NCBI GenBank assembly: GCA_965242565.1
Contig: OZ251457.1
Coordinates: 1,612,001 to 1,676,000 of the forward strand
Source: CATQGW01 sp965242565
GTDB lineage: Bacteria; Chloroflexota; Dehalococcoidia; Bin125
Direction of reading: 5' to 3'
DNA length: 64,000 bases
Translations under genes and position numbers: made by a program
The notes under the pieces: generated by a model
Seen by the model: the letters and a program-made list of their open reading frames with translations, nothing else
Databases searched by the model: none
What the model was told of the DNA's origin: nothing
Shown: positions 37,068 to 45,827 of the stretch, one piece after another
How the letters are laid out: each line of letters starts with the position of its first letter
Numbering within the stretch: the first letter of the stretch is position 1

Positions 37068-39515
37068 CTATTCCGCACCCCCCGCTGGTCCCGCCTCGAT
37101 CGCGTCGACGATCATCTGCACGTAGAGCGCCAGCCCACCGGGCCGCAGATGTGTCCCGTCGGTGGTCAGCTCATCCTCGCGTCCGTCGGTGATCTGGTTC
37201 CAGTCGATCATCGTGACCTTGTCGTACTTCGCCGATTCGCGGCGGATCAGCTCGTTGCCCTCGCGCTCCAGCCGAATCCACGGATCGCGCGGGGGGAACT
37301 GCCGCGTCAAGATGATCAGGTGGTCGACCTCCTCGACGATGCGCATCAGGCGGTCGAAATCTTCGGTATCGACGAAGTAGTAGCCGACGCCGTGAAAGAC
37401 CACCACCTCGCGCGGGCCGGCCGCCAGATGTTCCTCCAGGGCCTTCATACTCTGGTACGCGGTGCGCCCACCGACGGCGTCGACGTCGAGGCCGCGCTCG
37501 CTGAGCATGCGCACGGCGTGCTTCATGACGGAGTCGCCGATTGCGAGGGGCGCGACGCCAAAGCGGGCGATGAGCCGGGCGAAGGCGGGGTCGCCGCCGG
37601 CGGCGAGGTTGGTCTCGGTGATCACGAACGTTTCGGATGCGACGTGCGCGTCGCCCCACTCCCAGACGGTGGAGGAGGCGAGCAAGCCGCTTTCGGCGGC
37701 GAAGGCGGCGGGCAGACCGACAAGAGCGCGGACGCCGCGGCAGGCGCGCGCTTCGCCGAGGGCGCTGCTCCAGCGGACGCAGCCCGCACCGCGCATGGCG
37801 ATCTCGACCACGGCGCAGGGCGCGCCGCCGGGACAGGGGATGTGCAGGACATCGTCGACGTGGACGACTTCGAGAATCTGCTCGCCATTGAGTTCGACGA
37901 GCTCCGCGAGCTCGATACCGAAGGTGTTGGCGACGGCGCGCGGGGAGTCGCCGAGCTGGACGATGTAGGCGAAGGCGGCGGGCCGGTGGGGCGGCGGCGG
38001 ATTGAGAATCGGCTCGGCGACGGCAGGGCGGAGCGCCGGAGCGTTGGCGGCGGCGGGCGGCGTATCGGCGCGGGGACGGGAGACAACGATCTCGGTGGGG
38101 CGCTCCTGCTCGGCGGAGGCGTTGGCGCCGGAGATGATCAGCGGCGATTGGGGCGCATCAGATTCAGCGTCGGATTCGGCGTCCGCATCGCGAGTCGCTG
38201 CGGATCGGGCCGGCGCGCTGATGTCGTCGGTGTCATCTTCCTGCGGCGCGGCGGCGGGGACGAATGAGGCGGCGGTTTGCTGCTCGGTCTCGGGGAAGGC
38301 GGCGGAGTCTTCGGCGTTGATCAGGAAGAGGCCGAGGGCGGCGGCGGCGAAGACGGATGCGGCGGCGGCGTACCAGGCGCGGCGCGGGATGCGAGGCGGC
38401 TCGCGGCGCAGGGTTTGCCAGAACTCGCGGCGTCGGATCGGCGTTTCGACGAAACGGTAGCTGAGCTCGGCGAGCGCGGCGCTGAGGGCGGCACCGGCGG
38501 CGAACAGCTGCCAGCCGCTGAGGGAAAGTTCGTAGCTGAGCGCGAGCAGCACGGGCCAGTGCCAGAGGTAGACACCGTAGGAGCGGGTGCCGAGCCAGCG
38601 CAGGGGCGGCAGACTGAGCGCGCGCCCGGCCTCGGAACGGCGGCATGCGACGGCGGCGATCAGAACCGCCGCGCCGGCCGAGGCGGCGAGCAACCCCCAC
38701 GGGTAGAGCCACGCTTCGCGCCAGTGGCCCTGCTGCATGATCAGGACCACGGCAGCGAGGCCGAGGACGCCCAGCGCGTCGAGCAGTCTTCCCAGCCTGG
38801 GACGCGCGTCGGGCCACTCCCAGCGCCAGGGACGCCAGACCAGTCCGAGCGCGACGCCGAGCAGGATGGTGAAGGCGCGCGGATCGCTGCCGAAGTAGAC
38901 GCGCGAGGGATCCTCGCCGGGTTGGTAGAGCTGCGTCATCCAAATCAGCGAGGCGGTCGCCAGCGCGAGCACGATGGCCAGCAGCGCGCGGCGGGAGACG
39001 AAGCGGGAGAGCGCAGCGAAGAGCAGCGGCCAGAGCAGGTAAAACTGCTCCTCGACGGCGAGGGACCAGAGATGGCGCAGCTGCGAGGGGCGTTCGAAGG
39101 CCTCGAAGTAGGAGATGTCGCGCAGGATCAGGTCCCAGTTGGTGACGTAGGCGACGGCGGCGAGCACTTCACGGAGGTGGGTGAGGAGCTGGTCGCCGAG
39201 CACGGCGACGGCGTAAATGGTGGTGACGGCGAGCACCAGCGCCAGCGCGGGTAGCAGCCGGCGCGCGCGGCGGGCCCAGAAGGCGCGCAGGTCCACACGA
39301 CCGCTGCGCTCGCGCTCGCCGACCAGCAGCGCGGTAATCAGAAAGCCGCTGACGACGAAGAACACATCAACGCCGAGGAAGCCGCCCGTCAGCCAGGATT
39401 CGTTGGCATGGAAGACTACGACAGCGAGTACGGCGAGGGCGCGGATGCCGTCGAGCGCCGGCAGGTAGGGCATGCGGGCGTTGGACGGCTCGGGCACGGG
39501 GGCTGCATCCAACAC
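37068..39515 (-). CDS. Acyltransferase-3 / LysM / SGNH fusion, O-acetyltransferase-like
   Basis: An 815-residue integral membrane protein. Residues about 16-400 are an acyltransferase-3 domain with ten or so transmembrane helices; marks are YLPALDGIRALAVLAVV, FFVVSGFLIT, LWSLAVEEQFYLLWP and YLWHWPVLL. Then comes an extracellular Asp/Glu/Ser-rich linker (400-510). A LysM-like domain (about 516-560, YIVQLGDSPRAVANTFGIEL) follows, then an SGNH esterase-like domain with the GDSV serine (S662) and D786-x-x-H789 (DGTHLRPGG). AT3-SGNH proteins acetylate cell-surface glycans; the LysM insertion is unusual. GTG 39515 lies 5 bp after the carboxylase gene. Confidence 0.88.
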   Translation of the reverse strand: MLDAAPVPEPSNARMPYLPALDGIRALAVLAVVVFHANESWLTGGFLGVDVFFVVSGFLITALLVGERERSGRVDLRAFWARRARRLLPALALVLAVTTIYAVAVLGDQLLTHLREVLAAVAYVTNWDLILRDISYFEAFERPSQLRHLWSLAVEEQFYLLWPLLFAALSRFVSRRALLAIVLALATASLIWMTQLYQPGEDPSRVYFGSDPRAFTILLGVALGLVWRPWRWEWPDARPRLGRLLDALGVLGLAAVVLIMQQGHWREAWLYPWGLLAASAGAAVLIAAVACRRSEAGRALSLPPLRWLGTRSYGVYLWHWPVLLALSYELSLSGWQLFAAGAALSAALAELSYRFVETPIRRREFWQTLRREPPRIPRRAWYAAAASVFAAAALGLFLINAEDSAAFPETEQQTAASFVPAAAPQEDDTDDISAPARSAATRDADAESDAESDAPQSPLIISGANASAEQERPTEIVVSRPRADTPPAAANAPALRPAVAEPILNPPPPHRPAAFAYIVQLGDSPRAVANTFGIELAELVELNGEQILEVVHVDDVLHIPCPGGAPCAVVEIAMRGAGCVRWSSALGEARACRGVRALVGLPAAFAAESGLLASSTVWEWGDAHVASETFVITETNLAAGGDPAFARLIARFGVAPLAIGDSVMKHAVRMLSERGLDVDAVGGRTAYQSMKALEEHLAAGPREVVVFHGVGYYFVDTEDFDRLMRIVEEVDHLIILTRQFPPRDPWIRLEREGNELIRRESAKYDKVTMIDWNQITDGREDELTTDGTHLRPGGLALYVQMIVDAIEAGPAGGAE

Positions 39516-39520
39516 GGCGG

Positions 39521-41167
39521 CTACATCCGGAAGACGCCGAACTGCGAGTCCGGGATCGGAGCGTTGAGCGAGGCGGCGATGCCGACGCCGAGCGCGGTGC
39601 GGGTGTCAAGCGGGTCGAGGATGCCGTCGTCCCAGATACGGGCGGTGCTGTACCAGGCCGCGCCCTCTTCTTCGTACTTCTCGAGCGTCGGAGCCATGAA
39701 CTCCGCCTGCTCTTCCGCCGTCATGTCGTCGCCCCGCGCACGCAGATTGTCCAGCCGAATCGTCAGCAGCACGTTCGCCGCCTGCTCGCCGCCCATCACC
39801 GAGACGCGCGCGTTGGGCCAGCCCCAGAGCAGCCGCGGGCTGTAGGCCCGCCCGCACATCGCGTAGTTGCCCGCGCCGAACGAACCGCCCAGCACGACGG
39901 AAAACTTGGGCACCTGGGCGCAGGCGACGGCGGTGACCATCTTCGCGCCGTGCTTGGCGATGCCCTCGTGCTCGTAGCGGCGGCCGACCATGAAGCCGGT
40001 GATGTTCTGGAGGAAAACGATCGGGATCTTGCGGCGGGCGCAGAGCTGGATGAAGTGCGCCCCCTTCAGCGCGCTCTCGGAAAACAGAATGCCGTTGTTG
40101 GCCACGATGCCGACCGGATAGCCCAGCACCCGCGCGAAGCCGCAGACCAGCGTCGCGCCCCAGGAGGGCTTGAACTCGTGCAGGCGCGAGCCGTCGACGA
40201 GCCGGGTGATCACCTCGCGCACATCGTAGGAGTGCCGCGTCGACTGCGGCACCACTCCGTACAGCTCCTCCGGATCGTGCAGCGGCGGCTCGATCGCCGC
40301 CCGCGTCCAGGGCGCCGCCGGCCGTTCCGCGCCGAGCGAGTCGACCGCCGCCCGCACCAGCTCCAGCGCGTGCTCGTCGTCGCTCGCCAGATGATCCGCC
40401 ACCCCCGACACTTGGCTATGCACCACACCGCCGCCCAGGTCCTCCGCCGAAATCTCCTCGCCCGTCGCCGCCCGCACCAGTGGCGGGCCGCCCAAGAAGA
40501 TCGTCCCTGTGCCGTCCACGATCACCGCCTCGTCGCTCATCGCCGGCACGTACGCCCCGCCCGCCGTGCAGGAACCCATCACCGCCGCAATCTGCGGAAT
40601 CCCCTGCGCCGACATCCGCGCCTGGTTGAAGAAGATGCGCCCAAAATGATCCCGATCGGGAAACACCTCGGCCTGCATGGGCAGAAACGCGCCGCCGGAG
40701 TCGACCAGGTAGATGCAGGGCAGGCGGTTTTGCTCGGCGATCTCCTGCGCCCGCAGGTGCTTCTTCACCGTGATCGGGTAATACGAGCCGCCTTTCACCG
40801 TCGCGTCGTTGGCCACGATCGCCGCCTCGCGGCCCGCCACCCGTCCGATGCCCGTCACGATCCCCGCGCCGGGCGCTTCGTCGCCGTACATCCCCGTGGC
40901 TGCCAGCGGGCTGAGCTCGAGGAACGGCGAGGCCGGATCGAGCAGGCGCTCGATCCGCTCCCGCGCCAGCAGCTTGCCGCGCGCGTGGTGCCGCTCCACC
41001 GCCCGTTCGCCGCCGGCCGCTCGCGCCGCCGCCTCACGCTCGCGCAGCTCGGTCACCAGGCCGCGCATCCACTCCGCGTTCGCCCGAAACTCCGGCGAAC
41101 TGGGCTGCACCGCCGAGCCCAGCGGCGGGACCGCGTCGATCCGTTCGTGCAGTTCGTCGCTCGGCAT
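39521..41167 (-). CDS. Acyl-CoA carboxylase beta subunit (methylcrotonyl-CoA carboxylase type)
   Basis: A 548-residue carboxyltransferase. Marks are ARERIERLLDPASPFLELSP, the oxyanion-hole segments SCTAGGAYVPAMSDEAVIV and SFGAGNYAMCGRAYSPR, GRIFFNQARMSAQGIPQIA and FLQNITGFMVGRRYE. This pattern is closest to methylcrotonyl- and geranyl-CoA carboxylase beta chains, which act in leucine and isoprenoid breakdown. No biotin carboxylase alpha gene is adjacent, which is unusual. The membrane acyltransferase gene follows after 5 bp. Confidence 0.9.
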   Translation of the reverse strand: MPSDELHERIDAVPPLGSAVQPSSPEFRANAEWMRGLVTELREREAAARAAGGERAVERHHARGKLLARERIERLLDPASPFLELSPLAATGMYGDEAPGAGIVTGIGRVAGREAAIVANDATVKGGSYYPITVKKHLRAQEIAEQNRLPCIYLVDSGGAFLPMQAEVFPDRDHFGRIFFNQARMSAQGIPQIAAVMGSCTAGGAYVPAMSDEAVIVDGTGTIFLGGPPLVRAATGEEISAEDLGGGVVHSQVSGVADHLASDDEHALELVRAAVDSLGAERPAAPWTRAAIEPPLHDPEELYGVVPQSTRHSYDVREVITRLVDGSRLHEFKPSWGATLVCGFARVLGYPVGIVANNGILFSESALKGAHFIQLCARRKIPIVFLQNITGFMVGRRYEHEGIAKHGAKMVTAVACAQVPKFSVVLGGSFGAGNYAMCGRAYSPRLLWGWPNARVSVMGGEQAANVLLTIRLDNLRARGDDMTAEEQAEFMAPTLEKYEEEGAAWYSTARIWDDGILDPLDTRTALGVGIAASLNAPIPDSQFGVFRM

Positions 41168-41246
41168 GGCTCGCCTCCCGCGTTGCGCCCTGTATTGGGT
41201 AGGGTATGCGCCAACGGCGGCAAGTGGACACGATCGGGGTGCGCAA

Positions 41247-42191
41247 ATGACGGCACGGCTCAGCGACGGCGACTTCAGCTACACGGCGCTCGACCTCTGG
41301 GAGCAGCTGCCCGACGGAGTGACGCTGGTCGAGTCGCCGGGCGTAGCGGTGGCGGCTGACGACACCGTCTACGTGCTCACCCGCAATGTCGAGCATCCCG
41401 TGATGGTCTTCGACGCCGACGGCGCCTGGCGCGGCTCCTGGGGCCAGGGCAACTTCACCGACCGCTCGCACGGCATCTGGATCGGCCCCGAGGGCGATGT
41501 CTGGGGCGCGGACGACGGCACCCACACGATCACCCGCTGGTCGCCCGACGGCGAGCTGCTGCAAACGCTCGGCGACCCCTACAACCCCGCGCCGGCCTGG
41601 GCCGGCAAGCCCTTCAACCGCCCCACCCACGCCGCTGTCTCGCCGCGCACGGGCGACATCTTCGTGACCGACGGCTACGGCAACTCCTGCGTCCACCGCT
41701 TCGACGCCGACGGCGTTCACAAGCAAACTTGGGGCACGCCCGGCATCGACGCGGGGCAGTTCATCCGCCCGCACAACATCGCGATCGACGAGGACGGGCT
41801 GCTCTACATCGCCGACCGCGAGTGTCACCGGGTGCAGATCTTCTCCGAATCCGGCCAGTTCGTCACGATGTGGAACAACATCCACCGCCCCGACGGCCTC
41901 ACGCTCGCGCCCGACGGCAACATCTACATCGGCGAGCTCAACGAGATGGGCGGCATGGCCGACGCGCCCGGCCTCGGGCACCGCGTCAGCATCTACTCGC
42001 GCGACGGAGAGCGCCTCGCAGTCCTCGGCGACCCCGACGAGGGCGAAGAGGCGGGCAAGTTCATCGCCCCGCACGGCATCGCCGTCGACTCCAGCGGCGA
42101 TGTCTACGTCGGCGAGGTCTGCAACACCATCCGCGGCAAAGCCCTCGGCAAAGAACTCCACTCCCTCAAAAAGCTGGTGCGCGAACGCTGA
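41247..42191 (+). CDS. NHL-repeat (six-bladed propeller) protein
   Basis: A 314-residue beta-propeller with recurring NHL-type blades: SPGVAVAADDTVYVLTRN, SHGIWIGPEGDVWGADDGTH, PTHAAVSPRTGDIFVTDGYG, PHNIAIDEDGLLYIADRECH, PDGLTLAPDGNIYIGELNEM and PHGIAVDSSGDVYVGEVCNT. Such proteins include peptidyl-alpha-hydroxyglycine lyase-like enzymes. No signal peptide is evident. ATG 41247 is divergent from the carboxylase (start 41167). Confidence 0.88.
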   Translation: MTARLSDGDFSYTALDLWEQLPDGVTLVESPGVAVAADDTVYVLTRNVEHPVMVFDADGAWRGSWGQGNFTDRSHGIWIGPEGDVWGADDGTHTITRWSPDGELLQTLGDPYNPAPAWAGKPFNRPTHAAVSPRTGDIFVTDGYGNSCVHRFDADGVHKQTWGTPGIDAGQFIRPHNIAIDEDGLLYIADRECHRVQIFSESGQFVTMWNNIHRPDGLTLAPDGNIYIGELNEMGGMADAPGLGHRVSIYSRDGERLAVLGDPDEGEEAGKFIAPHGIAVDSSGDVYVGEVCNTIRGKALGKELHSLKKLVRER

Positions 42192-42203
42192 CCCTGCGCA
42201 CTC

Positions 42204-42854
42204 ATGAGCCTTCTCGTCCCGGCGCAGCCGAAGATTTACCACATCGTCCACATCGATCGGCTGCCTGCGATCATCCAAAGCGGCGGACTGCTGCCTGACT
42301 CCGCGATGGCTGACGCAGCCGATGCGGGCACCACGATCGGGATGCCTCGCATCAAGAAACGGCGACGCACAATGACGCTCCGTAGTCACCCTGACCTGCG
42401 TGTCGGTGACTGCGTGCCGTTCTACTTCTGCCCGCGCAGCGTGATGCTCTTCATCATCGCGCAGCGAAATCATCCGGACCTTCCCTACCGCGACGGACAA
42501 GTTCCCATCGTGCATCTCGAAGCGGACCTGCACGCCACGGTGGCGTGGGCTGATCAAGCCAGGTCCCGGTGGGCGTTCACCACATCGAACGCGGGATCGT
42601 CCTTTTTTGTGGACTACGCCGACCTAGCACGGCTCGACCAGGTTGACTGGTCAGCGGTTGAGGCCCGCTACTGGACCGGTGTGCAGGAGGCCAAACAGGC
42701 GGAGTTCCTGATCGAAGGCGGTTTCCCATGGGGTTTGGTCGAGCGGATTGGCTGTCACTCCCCGCCCATCCAGCGCGAGGTGATCGATCTGCTTATGCCA
42801 ACTGCCGGTCAACTGCCCGTTGATGTGCAGCCGAGCTGGTACTATCCTGATTAG
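42204..42854 (+). CDS. darT: DarT ssDNA thymidine ADP-ribosyltransferase toxin (DUF4433)
   Basis: A 216-residue DarT. The N-terminal KIYHIVHIDRLPAIIQSGGL is the family signature NAD-binding segment. The conserved VGDCVPFYFCPRSVMLF follows, and the catalytic glutamate is E167 in QEAKQAEFLIEGG. DarT attaches ADP-ribose to thymidine in single-stranded DNA and can act in phage defence. It is followed after 14 bp by its antitoxin DarG. It begins 12 bp after the NHL gene. Confidence 0.95.
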   Translation: MSLLVPAQPKIYHIVHIDRLPAIIQSGGLLPDSAMADAADAGTTIGMPRIKKRRRTMTLRSHPDLRVGDCVPFYFCPRSVMLFIIAQRNHPDLPYRDGQVPIVHLEADLHATVAWADQARSRWAFTTSNAGSSFFVDYADLARLDQVDWSAVEARYWTGVQEAKQAEFLIEGGFPWGLVERIGCHSPPIQREVIDLLMPTAGQLPVDVQPSWYYPD

Positions 42855-42868
42855 AGGGAGTAGAACGG

Positions 42869-43936
42869 GTGCTCGAATACAAGAGCGGCGACATCTTCGA
42901 CGAGAGCGCCGAAGCGCTGGTCAACAGCGTCAACTGCGTCGGCGTCATGGGGCGCGGCATCGCCCGCCAGTTCAAGAGCGCATTCCCTGAAAACTACGCG
43001 GCCTATCGCGCTGCCTGCGAGCGCGGTGAGGTGCGGCCCGGGCGGATGTTCGTCTTCGAGCGCACCGGCTTGGGCAACCCGCGCTACGTCGTCAACTTCC
43101 CGACGAAACGGCACTGGCGCAGCAAGAGTAAACTCGCAGACGTCATCGCCGGCCTCGAGGCGCTGGCGGATGAGATCAGGCAGCGGCGGATCCGCTCGAT
43201 CTCCCTGCCCGCTCTCGCAAGCGACCTCGGCGGCCTCGAATGGAGCACAGTCCGGCAGGAAATCGAAACTGCGCTGGGCAATCTCGATGACGTTCGCATC
43301 ACCGTGTTCGAGCCCGGCAGCGTCCCAGCCGACGGGCGGCGCAATCCCTCCAGGTCCGCGCCGGCGATAACCCCGGGGAGCGCCGTGCTGATCGGCTTGA
43401 TCGACCGCTACCTGCGAGGGCTGCTCGATCCGTTCGTCACTCTGCTCGAAGTGCATAAGCTCATGTACTTCATGCAAGAGGCCGGCGAACCGCTCAAGCT
43501 CGATTTCGTCAAGGAATCTCATGGCCCCTACGCGACCAATCTGCGCCATCTCATGCGACGCATCGAGCATCACTACATCACCGGCTACCGCGACGGCGGC
43601 GACGACCCGGGCAAGCAGATCGAGCTTGTCCCCGGAGCCATCGAAGATGCTCAGCGTTTCCTCGCTGAGCACGCTGACACTCGCGCGCGTTTTGAGCGCG
43701 TTGACGCGCTCGTCGAAGGCTTCGAATCCGCGACGGGGTTGGAACTGCTGGCGACCGTGCATTGGGTTGCCCGACAGCGTCCGTCGGCGGACGACGACGG
43801 AATCATCGAGCACGTCTACATGTGGGGCAGGCACAAACGGCGGTTCACAGAGCGGCAGATACGCATCGCGATCAGCACGCTGCGGGACAAAGGCTGGCTC
43901 CGAGCGACGGACACGAACTACGCCTTGAGGCTGTAA
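42869..43936 (+). CDS. darG: DarG antitoxin (macrodomain DNA ADP-ribosylglycohydrolase)
   Basis: A 355-residue DarG. Residues 1-150 are a macrodomain with the ADP-ribose loop ALVNSVNCVGVMGRGIARQF and LPALASDLGGLEW. The C-terminal 200 residues are a helical domain (LLEVHKLMYFMQEAGEPLK, SHGPYATNLRHLMRRIEHHY) resembling a SocA/Panacea-like fold that binds the toxin. It removes the ADP-ribose that DarT adds. GTG 42869 is preceded by AGAGGGAG. The 3' end overlaps the convergent reductase gene by 19 bp. Confidence 0.95.
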   Translation: MLEYKSGDIFDESAEALVNSVNCVGVMGRGIARQFKSAFPENYAAYRAACERGEVRPGRMFVFERTGLGNPRYVVNFPTKRHWRSKSKLADVIAGLEALADEIRQRRIRSISLPALASDLGGLEWSTVRQEIETALGNLDDVRITVFEPGSVPADGRRNPSRSAPAITPGSAVLIGLIDRYLRGLLDPFVTLLEVHKLMYFMQEAGEPLKLDFVKESHGPYATNLRHLMRRIEHHYITGYRDGGDDPGKQIELVPGAIEDAQRFLAEHADTRARFERVDALVEGFESATGLELLATVHWVARQRPSADDDGIIEHVYMWGRHKRRFTERQIRIAISTLRDKGWLRATDTNYALRL

Positions 43937-44649
43937 CGCAGAAACAGTTCGCCGGACTCGGCGTCGGCGTGTTGATGCACCAGAGCGAGCGTTTGCAGGG
44001 TGTTACGTCCGACGGCGTCGGTCCAGCGGACGGCGGGGAGCCGCTCCGGACCGCCGACGATCTTTGGGGCCAAGGTGAGAAAGAACTCGTCGCATAGCCC
44101 CGCCTGGATGATTGCGCCATTCAGCGCTGCGCCGCCCTCCACCAGCACCCGCCGAGCGCCGAGCAGCTCCTGCATGTGGCGGAACGCCGCGCGCGCCTCG
44201 TCGCCTTCGGGGACCTCCACGACCGGCCGGCCCAGCGCCTCCAGACGCGCGCGCGCGCCCGGCGGCGCGGCGGACGAGAGATAGATCACCGCCTCAAAGC
44301 CGTCGTCGGTGAAGAAGCGCCGCTCCGCCGGCAGCTCGCCGGAGCGCGTCAGCACCGCCGCAATCGGCGACGGAGTCATCCCCCGCTCCACCCGCCACTG
44401 CTCAAGCTCGGGGCGGTTGAGGCGGGCCGATGTGCCGGAGGCGCGGAACGTGGCCGCGCCGTTGAGCACGACGTCGAAGTGGACGCGCAGCTCGCGCATC
44501 AGGCGCTGGTCGGTCGGCGAGCCGAGGCCGCGCTCGGAGCCTTCGACGGTGGTGTGGCCGTCGGCGGACATGACCATGTTGATCGCCGTGTAGGGGCGAT
44601 CGGGCGGCGGCTCGGGGAACTCCAGCGCGGTGTAGTCGATCACGCGCAC
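43918..44649 (-). CDS. RibD C-terminal / dihydrofolate-reductase-fold protein
   Basis: A 243-residue pyrimidine-reductase-like enzyme. Marks are YTAINMVMSADGHTTVEG, FDVVLNGAATFRASG, ARRVLVEGGAALNGAII and LTLAPKIVGG. Stand-alone RibD-C proteins reduce pterin- or pyrimidine-like substrates with NADPH, some of them in riboflavin or F420-related metabolism. The start is GTG 44649, only 16 bp from the divergent 44666 gene. Confidence 0.85.
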   Translation of the reverse strand: MRVIDYTALEFPEPPPDRPYTAINMVMSADGHTTVEGSERGLGSPTDQRLMRELRVHFDVVLNGAATFRASGTSARLNRPELEQWRVERGMTPSPIAAVLTRSGELPAERRFFTDDGFEAVIYLSSAAPPGARARLEALGRPVVEVPEGDEARAAFRHMQELLGARRVLVEGGAALNGAIIQAGLCDEFFLTLAPKIVGGPERLPAVRWTDAVGRNTLQTLALVHQHADAESGELFLRYSLKA

Positions 44650-44665
44650 ATGCTAGGTTGCGGGC

Positions 44666-44893
44666 ATGGCCAACGACGAACACATTGACGATGAGCCGGA
44701 GGATGAGGCGGACGAGCGCGATCCGCTGATCGGACCGGAGGCGCGCTTCACGATTGTCGGCAAGCCGCTGCCGCTGGATGAGTTCATTACGTCAACGATG
44801 GGCGAGCTGGCCGATCGCGAGCCGGCGACGGCGGAGCCGCAGCCGCCGGGGCAGCCCAAGCAGGTTGTGTGGGCGTCGCGGCGGCCGCTTTAG
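44666..44893 (+). CDS. Small acidic protein, 75 aa
   Basis: Family not recognised. The first 22 residues are almost all Asp/Glu (MANDEHIDDEPEDEADERDP). A short hydrophobic stretch, RFTIVGKPLPLDEFIT, follows, then a Pro-rich tail. It is probably soluble and partly disordered. It is tightly divergent from the RibD-like gene. Confidence 0.5.
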   Translation: MANDEHIDDEPEDEADERDPLIGPEARFTIVGKPLPLDEFITSTMGELADREPATAEPQPPGQPKQVVWASRRPL

Positions 44894-44927
44894 GCCGCTC
44901 CACGCAGACGGGAGTTTGGAGCCTCGC

Positions 44928-45305
44928 CTACTCCGCTCGCAGCACCCGGTAGGTCTCCGCCTGCATTAAGCCCGCGCCGAGCGGCTCCGACAGTTCGACG
45001 CTGACCAGCCAACCATCCCCGTAGGGCTGCTCGTTGACCAATGTCGGCTGCGCCAGCGCCGCCTCGTTGCGCTCGCGGACGACGCCCGTCAGAGGGCTGA
45101 TCAGGTCGATCACCGCCTTGGCCGACTCGATCACGCCGAACGCTTCGCCCGTCGCGATCGGCGCGCCCGGCCCCGGCAGCTCGAGATAGACGACCTCGCC
45201 CAGCTGATCCTGCGCGTAGTCGGTCACGCCGACGCGGCGCAGCGCGCCCTCCGACTCCACCCACAGATCGTCGTCGGAGTAGCGCAACTCCTCCGGCGCG
45301 TCCAT
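44928..45305 (-). CDS. gcvH: Glycine cleavage system H protein
   Basis: A 125-residue lipoyl carrier. Marks are LWVESEGALRRVGVTDYAQD, QLGEVVYLELPGPG, and the lipoylation lysine K63 in GVIESAKAVIDLISPLTG. It normally carries the methylamine group between GcvP, GcvT and Lpd. No other glycine cleavage gene is nearby, so it may serve a distant system or another lipoyl-dependent process. Its ATG overlaps the stop of the OsmC-like gene (TGATG), indicating coupling. Confidence 0.93.
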   Translation of the reverse strand: MDAPEELRYSDDDLWVESEGALRRVGVTDYAQDQLGEVVYLELPGPGAPIATGEAFGVIESAKAVIDLISPLTGVVRERNEAALAQPTLVNEQPYGDGWLVSVELSEPLGAGLMQAETYRVLRAE

Positions 45306-45802
45306 CAGGAAGCCGGGGTGGACGCGCCGCTCGCTTGCCAGTCGGCTTCCCAGGTGATTTCGATGGCGTCCTTGACGCTTTCATGGGCGGGGCAGCCGGC
45401 GGCGTGGAACTGCACCGCGCGCTCGGCGGCGGCGCGCTGCTCCTCGCTCACGCCGGGGATGTGGAAGACGACGTGGATGCCGGTGATGCGAATGGTTTCC
45501 TTGCGCTCGCCGCGGATCGTGCCGAGCACATCGGCGCTGTAGGCGTCGGCGTCGAACTGGACTTTGCGCGCGTGCAACGCCCGCGCGAGAGTGCCGTACA
45601 TTCAACCGCCGACCGCGGCCACGATGTGATCCAGCGTGGCGGCCACGGGCGGCGCGTCGGCCGGCGCGCCGTAGTACTCCTTCAACGCGCCCTGCACGCC
45701 GTAGACGACCGGCTCCGGGACATCGCCCAGCGTCGCGTGCCGCATTCCATCCTTGAGCACCAGCCGGTTGCGCGAGATGTACTCGAAACTGTCACTCATC
45801 AT
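45305..45802 (-). CDS. OsmC-family protein with in-frame TGA at the conserved cysteine (probable selenoprotein)
   Basis: Two adjacent frames join in phase across a single TGA (45602-45604) to give a 165-residue OsmC-like protein. The text before it reads PPVAATLDHIVAAVGG and after it MYGTLARALHARKVQFDAD. In OsmC relatives the residue at this exact place (GG-C-x-x-GTL) is the redox-active cysteine. The second cysteine of the family is present in HAAGCPAHESVKD. A 6-bp GC stem-loop follows the TGA in the position expected of a bacterial SECIS element. The alternatives are a nonsense mutation or a sequencing error. The gene is coupled to gcvH downstream. Confidence 0.75.
45567..45587 (-). promoter_or_regulatory. 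Candidate bacterial SECIS stem-loop
   Basis: Reading from the TGA, bases +15 to +20 (CGCGCG) pair with +30 to +35 (CGCGCG). The 9-base loop GGCGTTGCA begins with guanines 21 nt after the TGA. That fits the published bacterial SECIS rules: apical loop 16-37 nt downstream with a G in its first two positions. Confidence 0.5.
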
Positions 45803-45827
45803 TGGGATCCTCTCTTGCCCTCGCAGG

